A stretch of DNA of 64,000 bases from assembly GCA_047967505.1 (NCBI GenBank), contig CM106538.1, one strand, 5' to 3'. Below the pieces are notes generated by a model. The model ran no database searches and was not told the DNA's origin. It was given only the letters and a program-made list of their open reading frames with translations. The translations under genes were made by a program, and so were the position numbers. Shown here in pieces: positions 56,301-63,098 of the stretch; the first letter of the stretch is position 1; the number at the start of each line of letters is the position of its first letter. This stretch comes from Dipteris shenzhenensis. Taxonomy: Eukaryota; Polypodiophyta; Polypodiopsida; Gleicheniales.

Positions 56301-58396
56301 AACCCGTGTGCCCATCAGATCTGCCATCATGGCAGCACAAAACATAATTTTGTACAGGTCTCTCCCCTTGTCCTCCTCATTTGGTGGCTGAGATGACCCT
56401 CATTCTCTAAAATTAAAAGTTGTGACATGTGGTTGGCTGGCGTATGCCATGGACATAAGATATACAGTGTGGACCTTATTTGAGGTAACGATAAATGATA
56501 TGCGTGGATGTGTGCGACCCAGTCTAGTGTTGATGGTAGCTAGTTTTTGTATCATGAGGTTATAAATGCAGTGTTTTCCTTTTAGATGACGAGAAGGTGT
56601 GCATGCTCATGGATTCATTTAGATATATCATAATTTGCAGCTTTTGTGGTTCCACATGTTGCATGCTGGAGCTTTTGCATGTAGATGAAGACTGAAATCC
56701 AATTATAGAGGTGTATTGTAGGTTTTATTATGGCTCTTGTTTAAAAAAAGTTCTTTCACATCCAAATTACATCATCCACTCTATGCTATAATGCGGAAGC
56801 TGTTGCACTTTGCAGAGGGTATGACCAGTGAACAAAGGAGGGAGAACTACGCATGTGACGTAACTTATGTTACCAACAGTGAGCTTGGCTTTGACTTTCT
56901 GCGAGATAACTTGGCTTGGGCAAGTTCTTGTTGCTCAGAGTTCATTGGAATGTTGTAGTGTACCACAACTATTGGAAAATGATTCATCACTGCATTCATG
57001 TTTTCTTGTACAGAGTGTTGACGACCTTGTTCTGAGGGGGTTCAACTATTGCATCATTGACGAGGTGGATTCTATATTGATTGATGAAGCTCGAACTCCA
57101 TTGATTATATCAGGCCCTGCTGAAAAACCAAGTGAACGCTATTATAAAGCTGCAAAAATAGCTGCAGCTTTTGTGCGGGATATCCACTATACAGTAAGGT
57201 CTACCCTTAAGGCAGGGAATTCTGTGTAATTTAGATAAGTCCAAGATTGAAAAAGAGTTAGTTTAAACTGCCACAGATATCTTCTTGTCTTTCAAATGTG
57301 AACGCACTTTAACACATGGCAAGTTCCACAGTACAACCTTAGGCTCTGGCATAGTGGCCTGAAAGTTTTACGTTTTCTCATTGCAGTTGAACTGATGACA
57401 GGTAGACGAGAAGCAGAAGACAGTCTTACTGACTGAGCAAGGATATGAAGATGCTGAGGAAATACTGGATGTAAAGGATCTTTATGATCCACGAGAACAG
57501 TGGGCTTCTTATCTTATCAATGCAATCAAAGCTAAAGAACTGTTTCTGAGAGATGTTAGCTACATTGTGCGAGGTCAAGAAGTGGTGATCGTAGATGAAT
57601 TTACTGGGAGAGTTATGCAGGTACTTCCTTGATCTATCCTAGCTGCGTAGCGTGGTTTTATTTGCTCAGTTAATTTTAATGTAGATAGACTGTTTTAATC
57701 AAACTTTCAATGATGTGTTTTGACTTTGTGATTTCTTGAGGGTCATGTCAGAATTTACAGGTAGTATTTTGTCCCCATTTGGCTTATTGCATTAGGTTAT
57801 GCCTAACACATAACATAATTGTGTGTGTGTCTTTATGAAGGATGTTAGCTATTTCTACAGTCTAGATAGACCATTGGCTTTGATTTCTTTCACTTTGATG
57901 GTTTTTATAAGAAACCTTGGAGATTTGGCTCTTCTGTCCTGCTTTTGTTTCCAATGTCACAGTAAGCAGTGTTACTTAGAATTAAATGCCATAAGATGTC
58001 CTTATTTTGGATATCATGCTCTGATATAGAATTTGTATAGAAATTTGTTGTTGCCTTAATACATTTTTCTTCCGCTGTAGGGTAGACGATGGAGCGATGG
58101 TTTGCACCAGGCCGTTGAAGCTAAGGAAGGTGTGCCCATCCAAAATGAAACTGTGACTTTGGCGTCTATTAGTTATCAAAATTTTTTCCTCCAGGTAAGC
58201 TCTAGCACATTAGGCTAGTTCTTTTTCTGAAACTTTTCTGAAGGCCAGTATTCAAGGCTCTGATACTGCAAGTTTGTTTCAGTACCCAAAGCTCTGTGGA
58301 ATGACTGGAACAGCTGCTACCGAAAGTGCAGAATTTGAGAGTATTTACAAATTAACTGTGACTGTTGTTCCTACAAACCAACCTATGATAAGAAAG
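37840..58396 (+). CDS. SECA1: Chloroplast SecA1, preprotein translocase ATPase (first eight exons; 3' half outside the window)
   Basis: The ATPase motor that pushes precursors through the thylakoid SecY-SecE channel. Exons are 37840-38325, 51206-51278, 51399-51605, 56816-56919, 57014-57193, 57402-57620, 58081-58194 and 58283-58396, joining in frame to 499 codons. Residues 1 to about 90 are Ser-rich with few acids, a plastid transit peptide. [11 protein letters not shown] follows at 97-107. Walker A MRTGEGKT is at about 199-206, [15 protein letters not shown] in exon 4, Walker B/DEVDS at 306-310, [20 protein letters not shown] spans exons 6-7, and GMTGTA is in exon 8. Plant SecA1 is about 1,000 residues, so roughly half is present. 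No later exon was found before 64000, making intron 8 over 5.6 kb. Confidence 0.95.
38650..40250 (-). mobile_element. Ty3/gypsy protease-RT remnant in SecA1 intron 1, interrupted by a solo LTR
   Basis: Minus-strand reading from 40250 downward gives a degraded protease (HMLVDSTVS, near 40180) and [11 protein letters not shown] text corresponding to LGxDW near 40030. After the solo LTR at 39118-39813 comes [19 protein letters not shown], then [15 protein letters not shown] and [20 protein letters not shown] (RT start, about 38850-39000). Frame changes and stops are frequent. The element lies antisense to SecA1. Confidence 0.78.
39118..39813 (+). repeat. Solo LTR (696 bp) with CTCCT target duplication
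   Basis: The unit begins TGTTGAAAAATAGG and ends GTCTTTAACA. It is flanked on both sides by ctcct (39113-39117 and 39814-39818). It contains two TATA-like sites, ttttatagg near 39437 and ctataaaagg at 39592, the second about 475 bp in, as expected of a U3 promoter in plus orientation. No internal coding region or second LTR is present, so it is a solo LTR. The middle is GC-rich with many ggccgacc phrases. Confidence 0.82.
40251..42204. other. SecA1 intron 1 DNA without recognised features
   Basis: Possibly the gag part of the Gypsy remnant up to about 40700, but no zinc knuckle was found. A (GA)n run lies at 41544-41571. T-rich runs follow at 41810-41890 and ta repeats near 41960. Confidence 0.4.
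42205..42209. repeat. Left target-site duplication of Copia-2 (TGCAT)
   Basis: tgcat directly before the left LTR recurs at 46350-46354 directly after the right LTR. Confidence 0.92.
42210..42416 (-). repeat. Copia-2 3' LTR
   Basis: Begins TGTGAGGGAAAG and ends ACCCCAACA. It has an 11-bp extra tandem (cctcaccccaa) near the right end relative to the other LTR. A purine-rich tract on the minus strand follows at 42417-42432. It contains the palindrome gactgtcttaagacagtc. Confidence 0.9.
42517..45984 (-). CDS. Copia-2 pol polyprotein (protease, integrase, RT, RNase H) without gag
   Basis: One open frame of 1,155 codons. It opens after a stop at 45985-45987 with a TTG; the first ATG is codon 101 (45684), just before the protease. 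Codons 1-75 are Ala/Arg/Gln/Pro-rich and come from GC-rich repeats. Domains: protease [16 protein letters not shown], integrase [16 protein letters not shown] with DLVHTD and RSDNGGEY, reverse transcriptase YVDDMLIAS (about 43460-43486), and RNase H FTDSDYAG and TKAEYIA. No gag domain or zinc knuckle is present. No stop or frameshift interrupts pol, so its enzymes may still be made. Confidence 0.93.
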   Translation of the reverse strand: MLPAARRPQPASQLKLAAAASRPAARQQPTSQSRSRPAATGSRPCDQQQPAAHRQPTSISGRVHVQVQVNVAAEDSDSDRHDVLCSSAVIAHTLVVDGHDMHTWLLDSGASFHVTPHREWFTSYTGTHGVVHLGNNYACRIAGIGSIQIVFPDGRIFMLDGVRHVPQIKKNLISTGLLDDNGYHTTFGDSKWVITDGQVVVAEGYKSDTLYPLYVSSVGNHVVAITELPKVSLWHSRLGHMSVKGMQELSRLGYLPSLSFSDLPTCDHCIFGKHSMTPHNRRTPQNRAPLDLVHTDLCEMPQLSLEGAKYFITFIDDATHKEWVYFLKHKSDALDAFKKFVAQVENRTGCRLKCLRSDNGGEYVSHAFVQLCEAKGIKQELTAPHNASQNGVSERMNRTIQEKVRCMLSYAALPHGFWAEAVQTAVHLINRSPNKALELKVPEEVWSGKPPSYKHLRVFGCECFAHVRKELRTKLEPKSFRCIFMGYGDEGEMGYRLWDPVKRKIIRSNDVIFKEDSVHKEPMQPVEYRRVVYDDVGQQRMPINMQQQAAVNNPVQEGIQAENQPDNFANDAPLDMPANGAVGQPNMVVPPPVMHDEQATQQPNTEHFVRRSTRVQRPPDRFVPGANIVADFIMLTDCGEPSSFREAMGRTEKRTWEKAMQSEMDSLLQNDTWDLVQLPAGRKVLPCKWVYKVKVDSNALPRYKARLVAKEFKQEKGIDFDEIFSPVVKMTTLRAVLALVAHEDMDLCQMDVKTAFLHGDLHDEIYMSQLEGYAVKGKEQLVCKLKRSLYGLKQAPREWYKKFDAFMQSQGYHRCETDHCLYTKWAKDGSLMLLILYVDDMLIASKSQQEIIALKKQLHKSFDMKDLGDANHILGMRITRNRSKGLLFLSQEEYIGKVLQRFNMEGGKSISTPLPPHLKLSSKDSPRSDDDKVEMAKVPYASAVGSLMYAMVATRPDIAFAVGVISRYMANPGKRHWEAVKGVLRYLKGTKDLCICYGRQDALVHGFTDSDYAGNADNRKSTTGYIFTFARGPISWVSRLQKCIALSTTKAEYIAATEACKEAIWLTRLVGDLGITGDMPVLHCDSQSAIMLAKNPVFHQKTKHIDVKYHFIREVLEDKRLELVKVHTDDNPADLLTKSLPTERFAHCRRIMGLG
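45770..46080 (-). other. GC-rich low-complexity block replacing gag in Copia-2
   Basis: This is dense in ggctgg, ctgctg, tcggctgcctg and gcgcgc phrases, unlike the rest of the element. It lies exactly where gag should be. It may be an expanded simple repeat generated at a gag deletion (inference). Confidence 0.7.
46140..46151 (-). promoter_or_regulatory. Copia-2 primer-binding site (initiator tRNA-Met)
   Basis: The minus strand reads TGGTATCAGAGC two bases inside the 5' LTR, identical to the Copia-1 site. Confidence 0.94.
46154..46349 (-). repeat. Copia-2 5' LTR
   Basis: A 196-bp LTR, nearly identical to 42210-42416, followed by the TGCAT duplication at 46350-46354. Confidence 0.92.
46355..47384. 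other. SecA1 intron 1 DNA, unrecognised
   Basis: Repeated short phrases (tcctaact, gtcctaactgcc) occur near 46720-46790. A GC-richer patch at 46850-47110 has no recognisable coding or RNA gene. Confidence 0.4.
47385..47475 (-). pseudogene. Ty3/gypsy reverse transcriptase fragment
   Basis: The minus strand gives [20 protein letters not shown] and then MNKVLQPL, the PFGLTNAP block of Gypsy RT. Only about 30 codons are recognisable. Confidence 0.65.
48130..48625 (+). pseudogene. Ty3/gypsy integrase fragment
   Basis: The plus strand shows a degraded SMDFI...L start near 48160, then [20 protein letters not shown] (48415-48480, with one stop). Next come [16 protein letters not shown] and LEAMYGCQ (48530-48600), the C-terminal half of a Gypsy integrase core. 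Its orientation is opposite to the RT fragment at 47385, so the two are not one intact element. Confidence 0.78.
48626..51205. other. End of SecA1 intron 1; no gene recognised
   Basis: It contains a long TA/CA microsatellite (50174-50304). Short open frames on either side lack family motifs. The stretch ends at the exon 2 acceptor. Confidence 0.45.
50174..50304. repeat. Compound (TA)n(CA)n microsatellite
   Basis: About 130 bp of acat/atat units passing into roughly 20 CA units. Frames on both strands (Tyr-Ile or Cys-Val runs) are artefacts of it. Confidence 0.97.
51206..51278 (+). CDS. SECA1: SecA1 exon 2
   Basis: Starts after ttcttaccag with [20 protein letters not shown], the conserved start of nucleotide-binding domain 1. 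Ends in phase 1 at GTATGG. Confidence 0.95.
51399..51605 (+). CDS. SECA1: SecA1 exon 3 (Walker A)
   Basis: Starts after tttttggtag and completes the Gly-Gly-Met start of this block. It carries the nucleotide loop GEGKT and [18 protein letters not shown]. Ends in phase 1 at GTAAGC (51606). Intron 2 is only 120 bp. Confidence 0.95.
51906..52155. repeat. Tandem duplication, unit 129 bp
   Basis: gcttgtttacttctaacaat recurs at 51906 and 52035. Each copy ends with aatttgtgtaaattgt and aagagcaatgaag. Confidence 0.9.
53047..53203. repeat. Tandem duplication, unit 78 bp
   Basis: Two almost identical copies start at 53047 and 53125 (ttggtcttagctccatgcc), differing at only a few bases. Confidence 0.92.
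53426..54240 (+). repeat. GC-rich LTR-like unit in SecA1 intron 3
   Basis: Begins TGTTGGAATGGTCACC and shares long stretches with 59972-60841, for example cacctccccatctgtaag and gtgggggagggagaccta. It has TATA-like sites gtatatatagg (53838) and cctataaaag (54008). The similarity ends near 54225 (acagagagtct...ctcgagg). No TAACA end or target duplication was found, so it is truncated or rearranged. Confidence 0.7.
54900..55045. repeat. CA-rich degenerate microsatellite
   Basis: Repeated cacacacctatgca and acacatacctacac units. The His/Thr-rich frame across it is an artefact. Confidence 0.85.
56816..56919 (+). CDS. SECA1: SecA1 exon 4 with a GC donor
   Basis: Starts after gcactttgcag and encodes [17 protein letters not shown] to FLRDNLAW. 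The only donor that keeps the frame into exon 5 is GCAAGT at 56920 (phase 0), giving a 94-bp GC-AG intron. GT sites nearby are in the wrong phase. Confidence 0.88.
57014..57193 (+). CDS. SECA1: SecA1 exon 5 (DEAD-like Walker B)
   Basis: 60 codons after tcttgtacag, phase 0 at both ends. Contains [20 protein letters not shown], the magnesium-binding Walker B of SecA. Donor GTAAGG at 57194. Confidence 0.96.
57402..57620 (+). CDS. SECA1: SecA1 exon 6 (substrate-binding region)
   Basis: 73 codons after gatgacag: [20 protein letters not shown] to FTGRVMQ, the preprotein cross-linking domain and its exit strand. Donor GTACTT at 57621. Confidence 0.96.
58081..58194 (+). CDS. SECA1: SecA1 exon 7
   Basis: 38 codons after ttccgctgtag: [17 protein letters not shown] to ISYQNFFLQ. 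Donor GTAAGC at 58195. The 87-bp intron that follows is short. Confidence 0.96.
58283..58396 (+). CDS. SECA1: SecA1 exon 8 (last exon in the window)
   Basis: 38 codons after ttgtttcag: [20 protein letters not shown] to PTNQPMIRK, the link to nucleotide-binding domain 2. Donor GTGCAG at 58397. The expected next exon, beginning with an Asp-Glu-Ser type sequence, is not in the remaining 5.6 kb. Confidence 0.95.
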
Positions 58397-59359
58397 GTGC
58401 AGTCTTTGATCCCTGCTTCACTTTTTTTCCTGTTTGCCCATTGAGAATTTTCACAGTAGAGTTGTTTTTAAGCTTAGATATAATGCTCTATTTATTCAGC
58501 ATGAATATTCGAGCTGCAGATCTGTTACACATTTTGTTTTGAACAGGGTGGATGCAAGGAAACCGTATAGTTTAGAGTCAAGCACCCACTCAATCACAAT
58601 GCAAACCATTGTTGTACACAATCATCCAAAGTGGCAAAGACAAGATATTGAGTACCGTGAGGTTTCTAAAATCATCCCATGTATAGCTCCTATGTGATGC
58701 GATTCTCATCTTTCTCTAGCACACATGGGCATCGTCTTTTCAATGCATGCCAGCATAAATGATCTTACCGTCATCATCATGCAAGCATCACCCACATACA
58801 CAATCACTAGCGGGAGTATCACAGACTCAGGCGAGCTCATGATGAGCTGCTCCATCAACATGGTTTCCACTTCTGTTAGGTTGCATACTGGCTTAGGTCA
58901 TATCTTTTTTGCTGCCCCCCACATCTGTCCTCATGGTGTCTGTGATAAAACCCCCTAAGACCAGCTAATAGGTGGGACTTGGAGCGAGCCTTGCATTGCA
59001 AGAAAAGGGTCAAGCAGCCCATGCCATAGGTTAGAGAGAGGAATGATATTGTCTCTTGCCCACACGGCCTAACTGATGAGGGTTTATGGCTTATGTTATG
59101 AGAACATTTGGTGGTTAACAGCTCTCTGGACTTCTAGAGGCAAATTCCTCCATCTTGGGCAGGCCTATTGGAGTACGGTACCTGACCATGATTGGCAATT
59201 ATGGCCTGTGTTAGTTAAAATGGCAAGGGATGAAGCAACAAGGCTTTCCATGATTCATAGACTTGGGAGGGATGCCATCCCGCTTGACCCCCTTTTAGCT
59301 CATACTTTCCAAAATTTGATGCATTCGGAAAAACTCTATAGCTAAACCAGCATACTCAT

Positions 59360-59431
59360 AATCCATTATATGTAGGGACGTGTGTAATCCATTATATGTA
59401 GGGATTCTCGCAATCCATTATATGTAGGGAC
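59360..59431. repeat. Three-copy tandem repeat, unit about 30 bp
   Basis: aatccattatatgtaggga occurs three times with short variable spacers. Confidence 0.9.
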
Positions 59432-59518
59432 GCTTGTAGATGGGACTCCTATGAATTTATCACATCAAGTGCATCACGCAAGAGGCACCACACCCAGCAA
59501 GGAACTGGCATTAGTGGG

Positions 59519-59520
<2 letters not shown>

Positions 59521-59557
<37 letters not shown>
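59521..59557. repeat. (CT)n microsatellite
   Basis: About 18 CT units followed by a pyrimidine-rich stretch to about 59640. Confidence 0.95.
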
Positions 59558-59561
<4 letters not shown>

Positions 59562-59971
59562 CCTCCTCCCTCCCCTCCCTTCCCAGCCCCCCTTCTCCCC
59601 TCCTCATAGCCCTCGCTCCCAGTCCCCCCTCCCTCCAGCCCTCATCGAGGCCTGCGCCATCCCTTACCTCCTGCAAGAACCTGCCACACCTTCCCCTACC
59701 AGCTCTCAGCTTGCTGTTGACTATCACCACGGCCTGCCCATGCCTAGGCAGCTGTTTGTGGACCTGCCAATCTCAACAATGCATCATGGGACCTGTGCCA
59801 TCACTCCTAAAATGCATGGACATGGTGCCGGATCTGTGCCATCGCCAACCGGCTTCAAGAATCAATCACAGAGATGTTGGAAGCTGCAACAGCTTGAATT
59901 ATCTTGTCAAGCTCAGCAATGACTTGCTTGGTGTAATCAGATTCATGTGGTACCGTTGTTGCCTGACCAGC

Positions 59972-60841
59972 TGTTGGTAAAGTCACCTCCCCATCTGTAA
60001 GCCCCCAAATGAGGAGAGCGTGGGGGAGGGAGACCTAGGGCAGGACATGCCCAAAGAAGAGAGAGAGAGGGCTGCCACATAGGCAGCACCTCACAAGAGA
60101 AGAAGACTGCAACAGATGGCGCCAGAGACAGTGCATAAGGTGGGGCATCCAAGGATGGTACGGGCCTGCAAAAGGGCAGATCTGGAGCAGCAGGTAGGAA
60201 CAGGTCTATGGGCAGGTGAAAGGCCTGCAGCAGGGCCTGGTGGCAGCATAGCAGATGGCAAGGAAAGGGAGGGGCTGCAGTGGGCAGCACTCTGCCCTTA
60301 TATAGGGCCAAGGAGCTGGCTTGCCGGGCAGCCTGGTCGGCCATAGGGCCCAGCACACAGCCCCAAAATAGGGGGCGTGGAGGGGGCCAGCCTTGGCTGG
60401 CACACACAACAAAGGGGGGGCTGGGCCCCCACTTATAGGCAGTTTGAGGGCCTGCCCCAGTCGGCTATGGGCCAGACTGAGTCTCGGCCGCAATGAGGCA
60501 GGCCAGTCGGCTGTTATGAGGGCCCTAGAGGCCTATATAAGGAGCCCATTGCAGGGCATTACTTCATCCAGCAGGTCAGCCATCAGAGGAGCAGCTTACC
60601 CTCATCCTTTGGCCTACAACCAGGAGGTAAAGGAGTGCTGGAGGTGGTGCTGCAGACTTAGCTCACAAGGCTGAACCCTAGGCTGCCTACCAAGGTAGCA
60701 GGGCACTGAGATCTGGACAGAGAGTCTACACACACTCGAGGTGGAGCACGTGGGCTCAAGTTCTAGAGATATCTGGTGGATAGTAGAAGTACGCGGTGGT
60801 AAGATCAAAGGACCACGCTCTTGTGTGGTCGATTTCTAACA
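59972..60841 (+). repeat. Solo LTR (870 bp) inserted in the Gypsy element
   Basis: Begins TGTTGGTAAAGTCACC and ends GATTTCTAACA. The flanking five bases are ccagc and ctaac, a target duplication with two transitions. TATA-like sites are cttatatagg (60298) and cctatataagg (60532). It belongs to the same family as 53426-54240. No interior coding region or partner LTR is present. Confidence 0.75.
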
Positions 60842-62480
60842 CTAACTTGGCATCTAGGATGAGTGGAATCCAATGTTGACAGATCTATGGTGCAACTCCT
60901 CGTAGATCTCTATAATTCTAGGTGAAAACATCCTTGCATTTCAGAAACAACTCTTTGACAGGCTTGGAGTCGCGATCACCAAGTAAGTACCGACATTAAC
61001 CATGCGTGGGTCTTCCTCAACTCCCAAATAGATCTCTTGTGTTGGTCCCGGAATTAGCTGCTTGGAACCCAACCGAGTGACCGGAACTGCAGACTCAGAC
61101 AACTCCTGTTCACCACCAACATCCTCGGTAAAATTGCTAGGATAAGCACACTGTTTTTCAAACTTCTCGGCTATTCAGGATCATGCAATGCAAAGATAGC
61201 TTTCATACATATATGATTGATGGCCAACAAACAGATCTAGTACTAAAAACTCTCTTAAGGAAAGAACTACTCAGACGTAAGGAAAGAAAAATGGAAAGAT
61301 ATAAAGAAAAAGGAAAAAGATATTGGAAATACATATCAGAGCCATGCATGAGATTAACCACCTAGCGATGACCACTGGGAATAGTTGAGATGCCTAGCTT
61401 CTGTACAAGAGAAGCATTGATAAAATTGTGAGTACTACCATTGTCAAATAACGTGCTAACAAGATGCCCATTGACATAACCCAACATGCGGATTGGGTCC
61501 AAACACATCCACTTTAAAATGATGTGTCTTACAATTTAGACAAGAAGAAAAGACTTCAAGACAAGCAATGTGACAAGGATTACCTCTATGAAGTAGACAA
61601 GCCGCTTTTCCTTTACGTTTGACACGGTTTAAAGGACAAGCATTTGACATGTGGCCTAGCTTGCCACAATTGAACTAGAGTCCCTTGGCTCGGGCTTCCT
61701 CTTGTGCTAGAGAATCGGTATGAGGCTTCTTTGCATCTGCTTGTAAGGTTGTTTTTTAAGGTTTGGAGTTGCTGGCTCGACGGTTCTTGCGGTTGTTTTT
61801 TCTTCTAGGCTTCCCATTTAGTGCGGGTCGTGAAGACATGTATCCTTGTGTCCATGGACCATAGGTACTGTCATAAATCTTCGCAAAATGGATAGTCTCT
61901 TCCAGTATTTGTAGCTTGTTCCTTCAGATTTCATTTTGATAATCCTCTGGTAAACTATCCACACAGAACATGCCTTCATTTGTTGATTAAAGTTACTAAA
62001 CTTTGCGGAATGTCCCTGAAGTCCTTGAGATATGACTCCAGGGACTTGGTACCCTCTGATAAGGTCTGGAGCTTTCGGAAGTAATTGTACTCATCGGGTT
62101 CTTACAGAACCTCTTTTGTGAAAGCTTCACAAAATTCATCCCAAGTCTTGGGAGCGCAAGGCTTTACCTTCGACTCTCGCCACCATGTAAACGCCTTTCC
62201 TTACATTTCAACGAGGGTCAGACATATTTTTTCCAAGATAATCAATGATGGCGAAATGAGCTCCCTTCTTCTTTAACCAAGAATGAACCTACTCTGGAGT
62301 GCGCTGTCTTTCTTTTTGCTTGAATATATCTTAGGAGAAAAAGAGGGCATATCATTAATGTTTCTTGTGGGCTTCGTGAATTTGTTGCAAAGCTAATGGC
62401 TGCTGCAAATAAACTCTGAAGATGATTTGCGTCAATTTGGACCACTGCCACCTGTGAAGGAGCAGTTGGTCTAGTAGCTT
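60842..62480 (-). pseudogene. Gypsy gag-protease, broken
   Basis: Gag (Retrotrans_gag type) near 62000-62170 reads WDEFCEAFTKEV and EYNYFRKLQTLSEGTKSLES. The zinc knuckle near 61630-61670 reads FNCGKLGHMSNACP, with a stop in place of its first cysteine. The protease at 61360-61470 has LFDNGSTHNFINASLVQKLG, where DNGS is the active-site triad position. The pre-RT linker near 60900-61000 has MVNVGTYL and VKELFLKCKDVF. Gag packages the RNA and protease processes the polyprotein; neither is intact. Confidence 0.8.
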
Positions 62481-63084
62481 GATATGCTCTCACATATACA
62501 AATCCACACACCCACTCATTCAAACTTTAAGTTAAGAAGTTACTTTCTAAAAGTACTTTTCTAGGACATCAACCCTTCTAGGAAAGTTCTAAAAGAAAGG
62601 GAAAGTTTATGTGCCACACCTTATCCATGCAGCTTAGCCCCTCATGCAGCCCATGCATGGCATCACGTTTTGCACACTTTGCACAGCTAATCCAACCTCT
62701 CCTTCGGCCTCCTTCCCATGCCCATAAGTTCATCTATACTTCAAATCGTCCCCTCCTAGCTGCAAACTATTGCTCTCGCAGCCTCTTCCTTCCCAACAAT
62801 TTCTCTCAAACAAATCTACACTCCTTGCTGCGAATTCTATTCCCTGCTCCTATCTCGACCTTCATCGTCTCTTGCAGAGCATGCAACTTGCAAACATAGC
62901 CATAAGAATCCAAAATGAGATACCTCAACAATTCAAATCTATTCTGTAGTCATATCTCCAAGCAATACCATGAAACTAAGCACCACGAATTCTCATCGCC
63001 TTCCTCAATCTTGCAATCACTCACAAACAATTGCAAGATTATAACAAATCATTTGAAGCTCTAGAATCATGGAGATAAGAGTTC

Positions 63085-63096
63085 GCTCTAATACCA
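63085..63096 (-). promoter_or_regulatory. Gypsy primer-binding site
   Basis: The minus strand reads TGGTATTAGAGC, one base from the tRNA-Met site TGGTATCAGAGC, two bases inside a TG-starting LTR at 63099. Confidence 0.8.
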
Positions 63097-63098
63097 AA

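Larger units (their letters stand above)
51606..56815. other. SecA1 intron 3 (5.2 kb)
   Basis: Non-coding. Holds a 129-bp tandem duplication (51906-52155), a 78-bp tandem duplication (53047-53203), a GC-rich LTR-like unit (from 53426) and a CA-rich tract (54900-55045). Nothing recognised from 55050 to 56815 apart from a run of Cs near 56107-56136. Confidence 0.6.
58397..59850. other. Start of SecA1 intron 8
   Basis: No gene recognised. A repeat with three copies of aatccattatatgtaggga (about 59360-59431, unit near 30 bp) and a (CT)n run at 59521-59557 are present. Confidence 0.5.
59850..63098 (-). mobile_element. Ty3/gypsy gag-protease-RT start, with leader, in SecA1 intron 8
   Basis: Reading the minus strand from 63098 downward: primer-binding site, about 600 bp of leader, gag, zinc knuckle, aspartic protease, then the linker into reverse transcriptase. 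The solo LTR at 59972-60841 sits between two halves of a single phrase: DAKLV on its right and RQQRYHMN then TKQVIAELDKII on its left. The RT core is missing. Stops and frame changes are numerous. The element lies antisense to SecA1. Confidence 0.82.
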
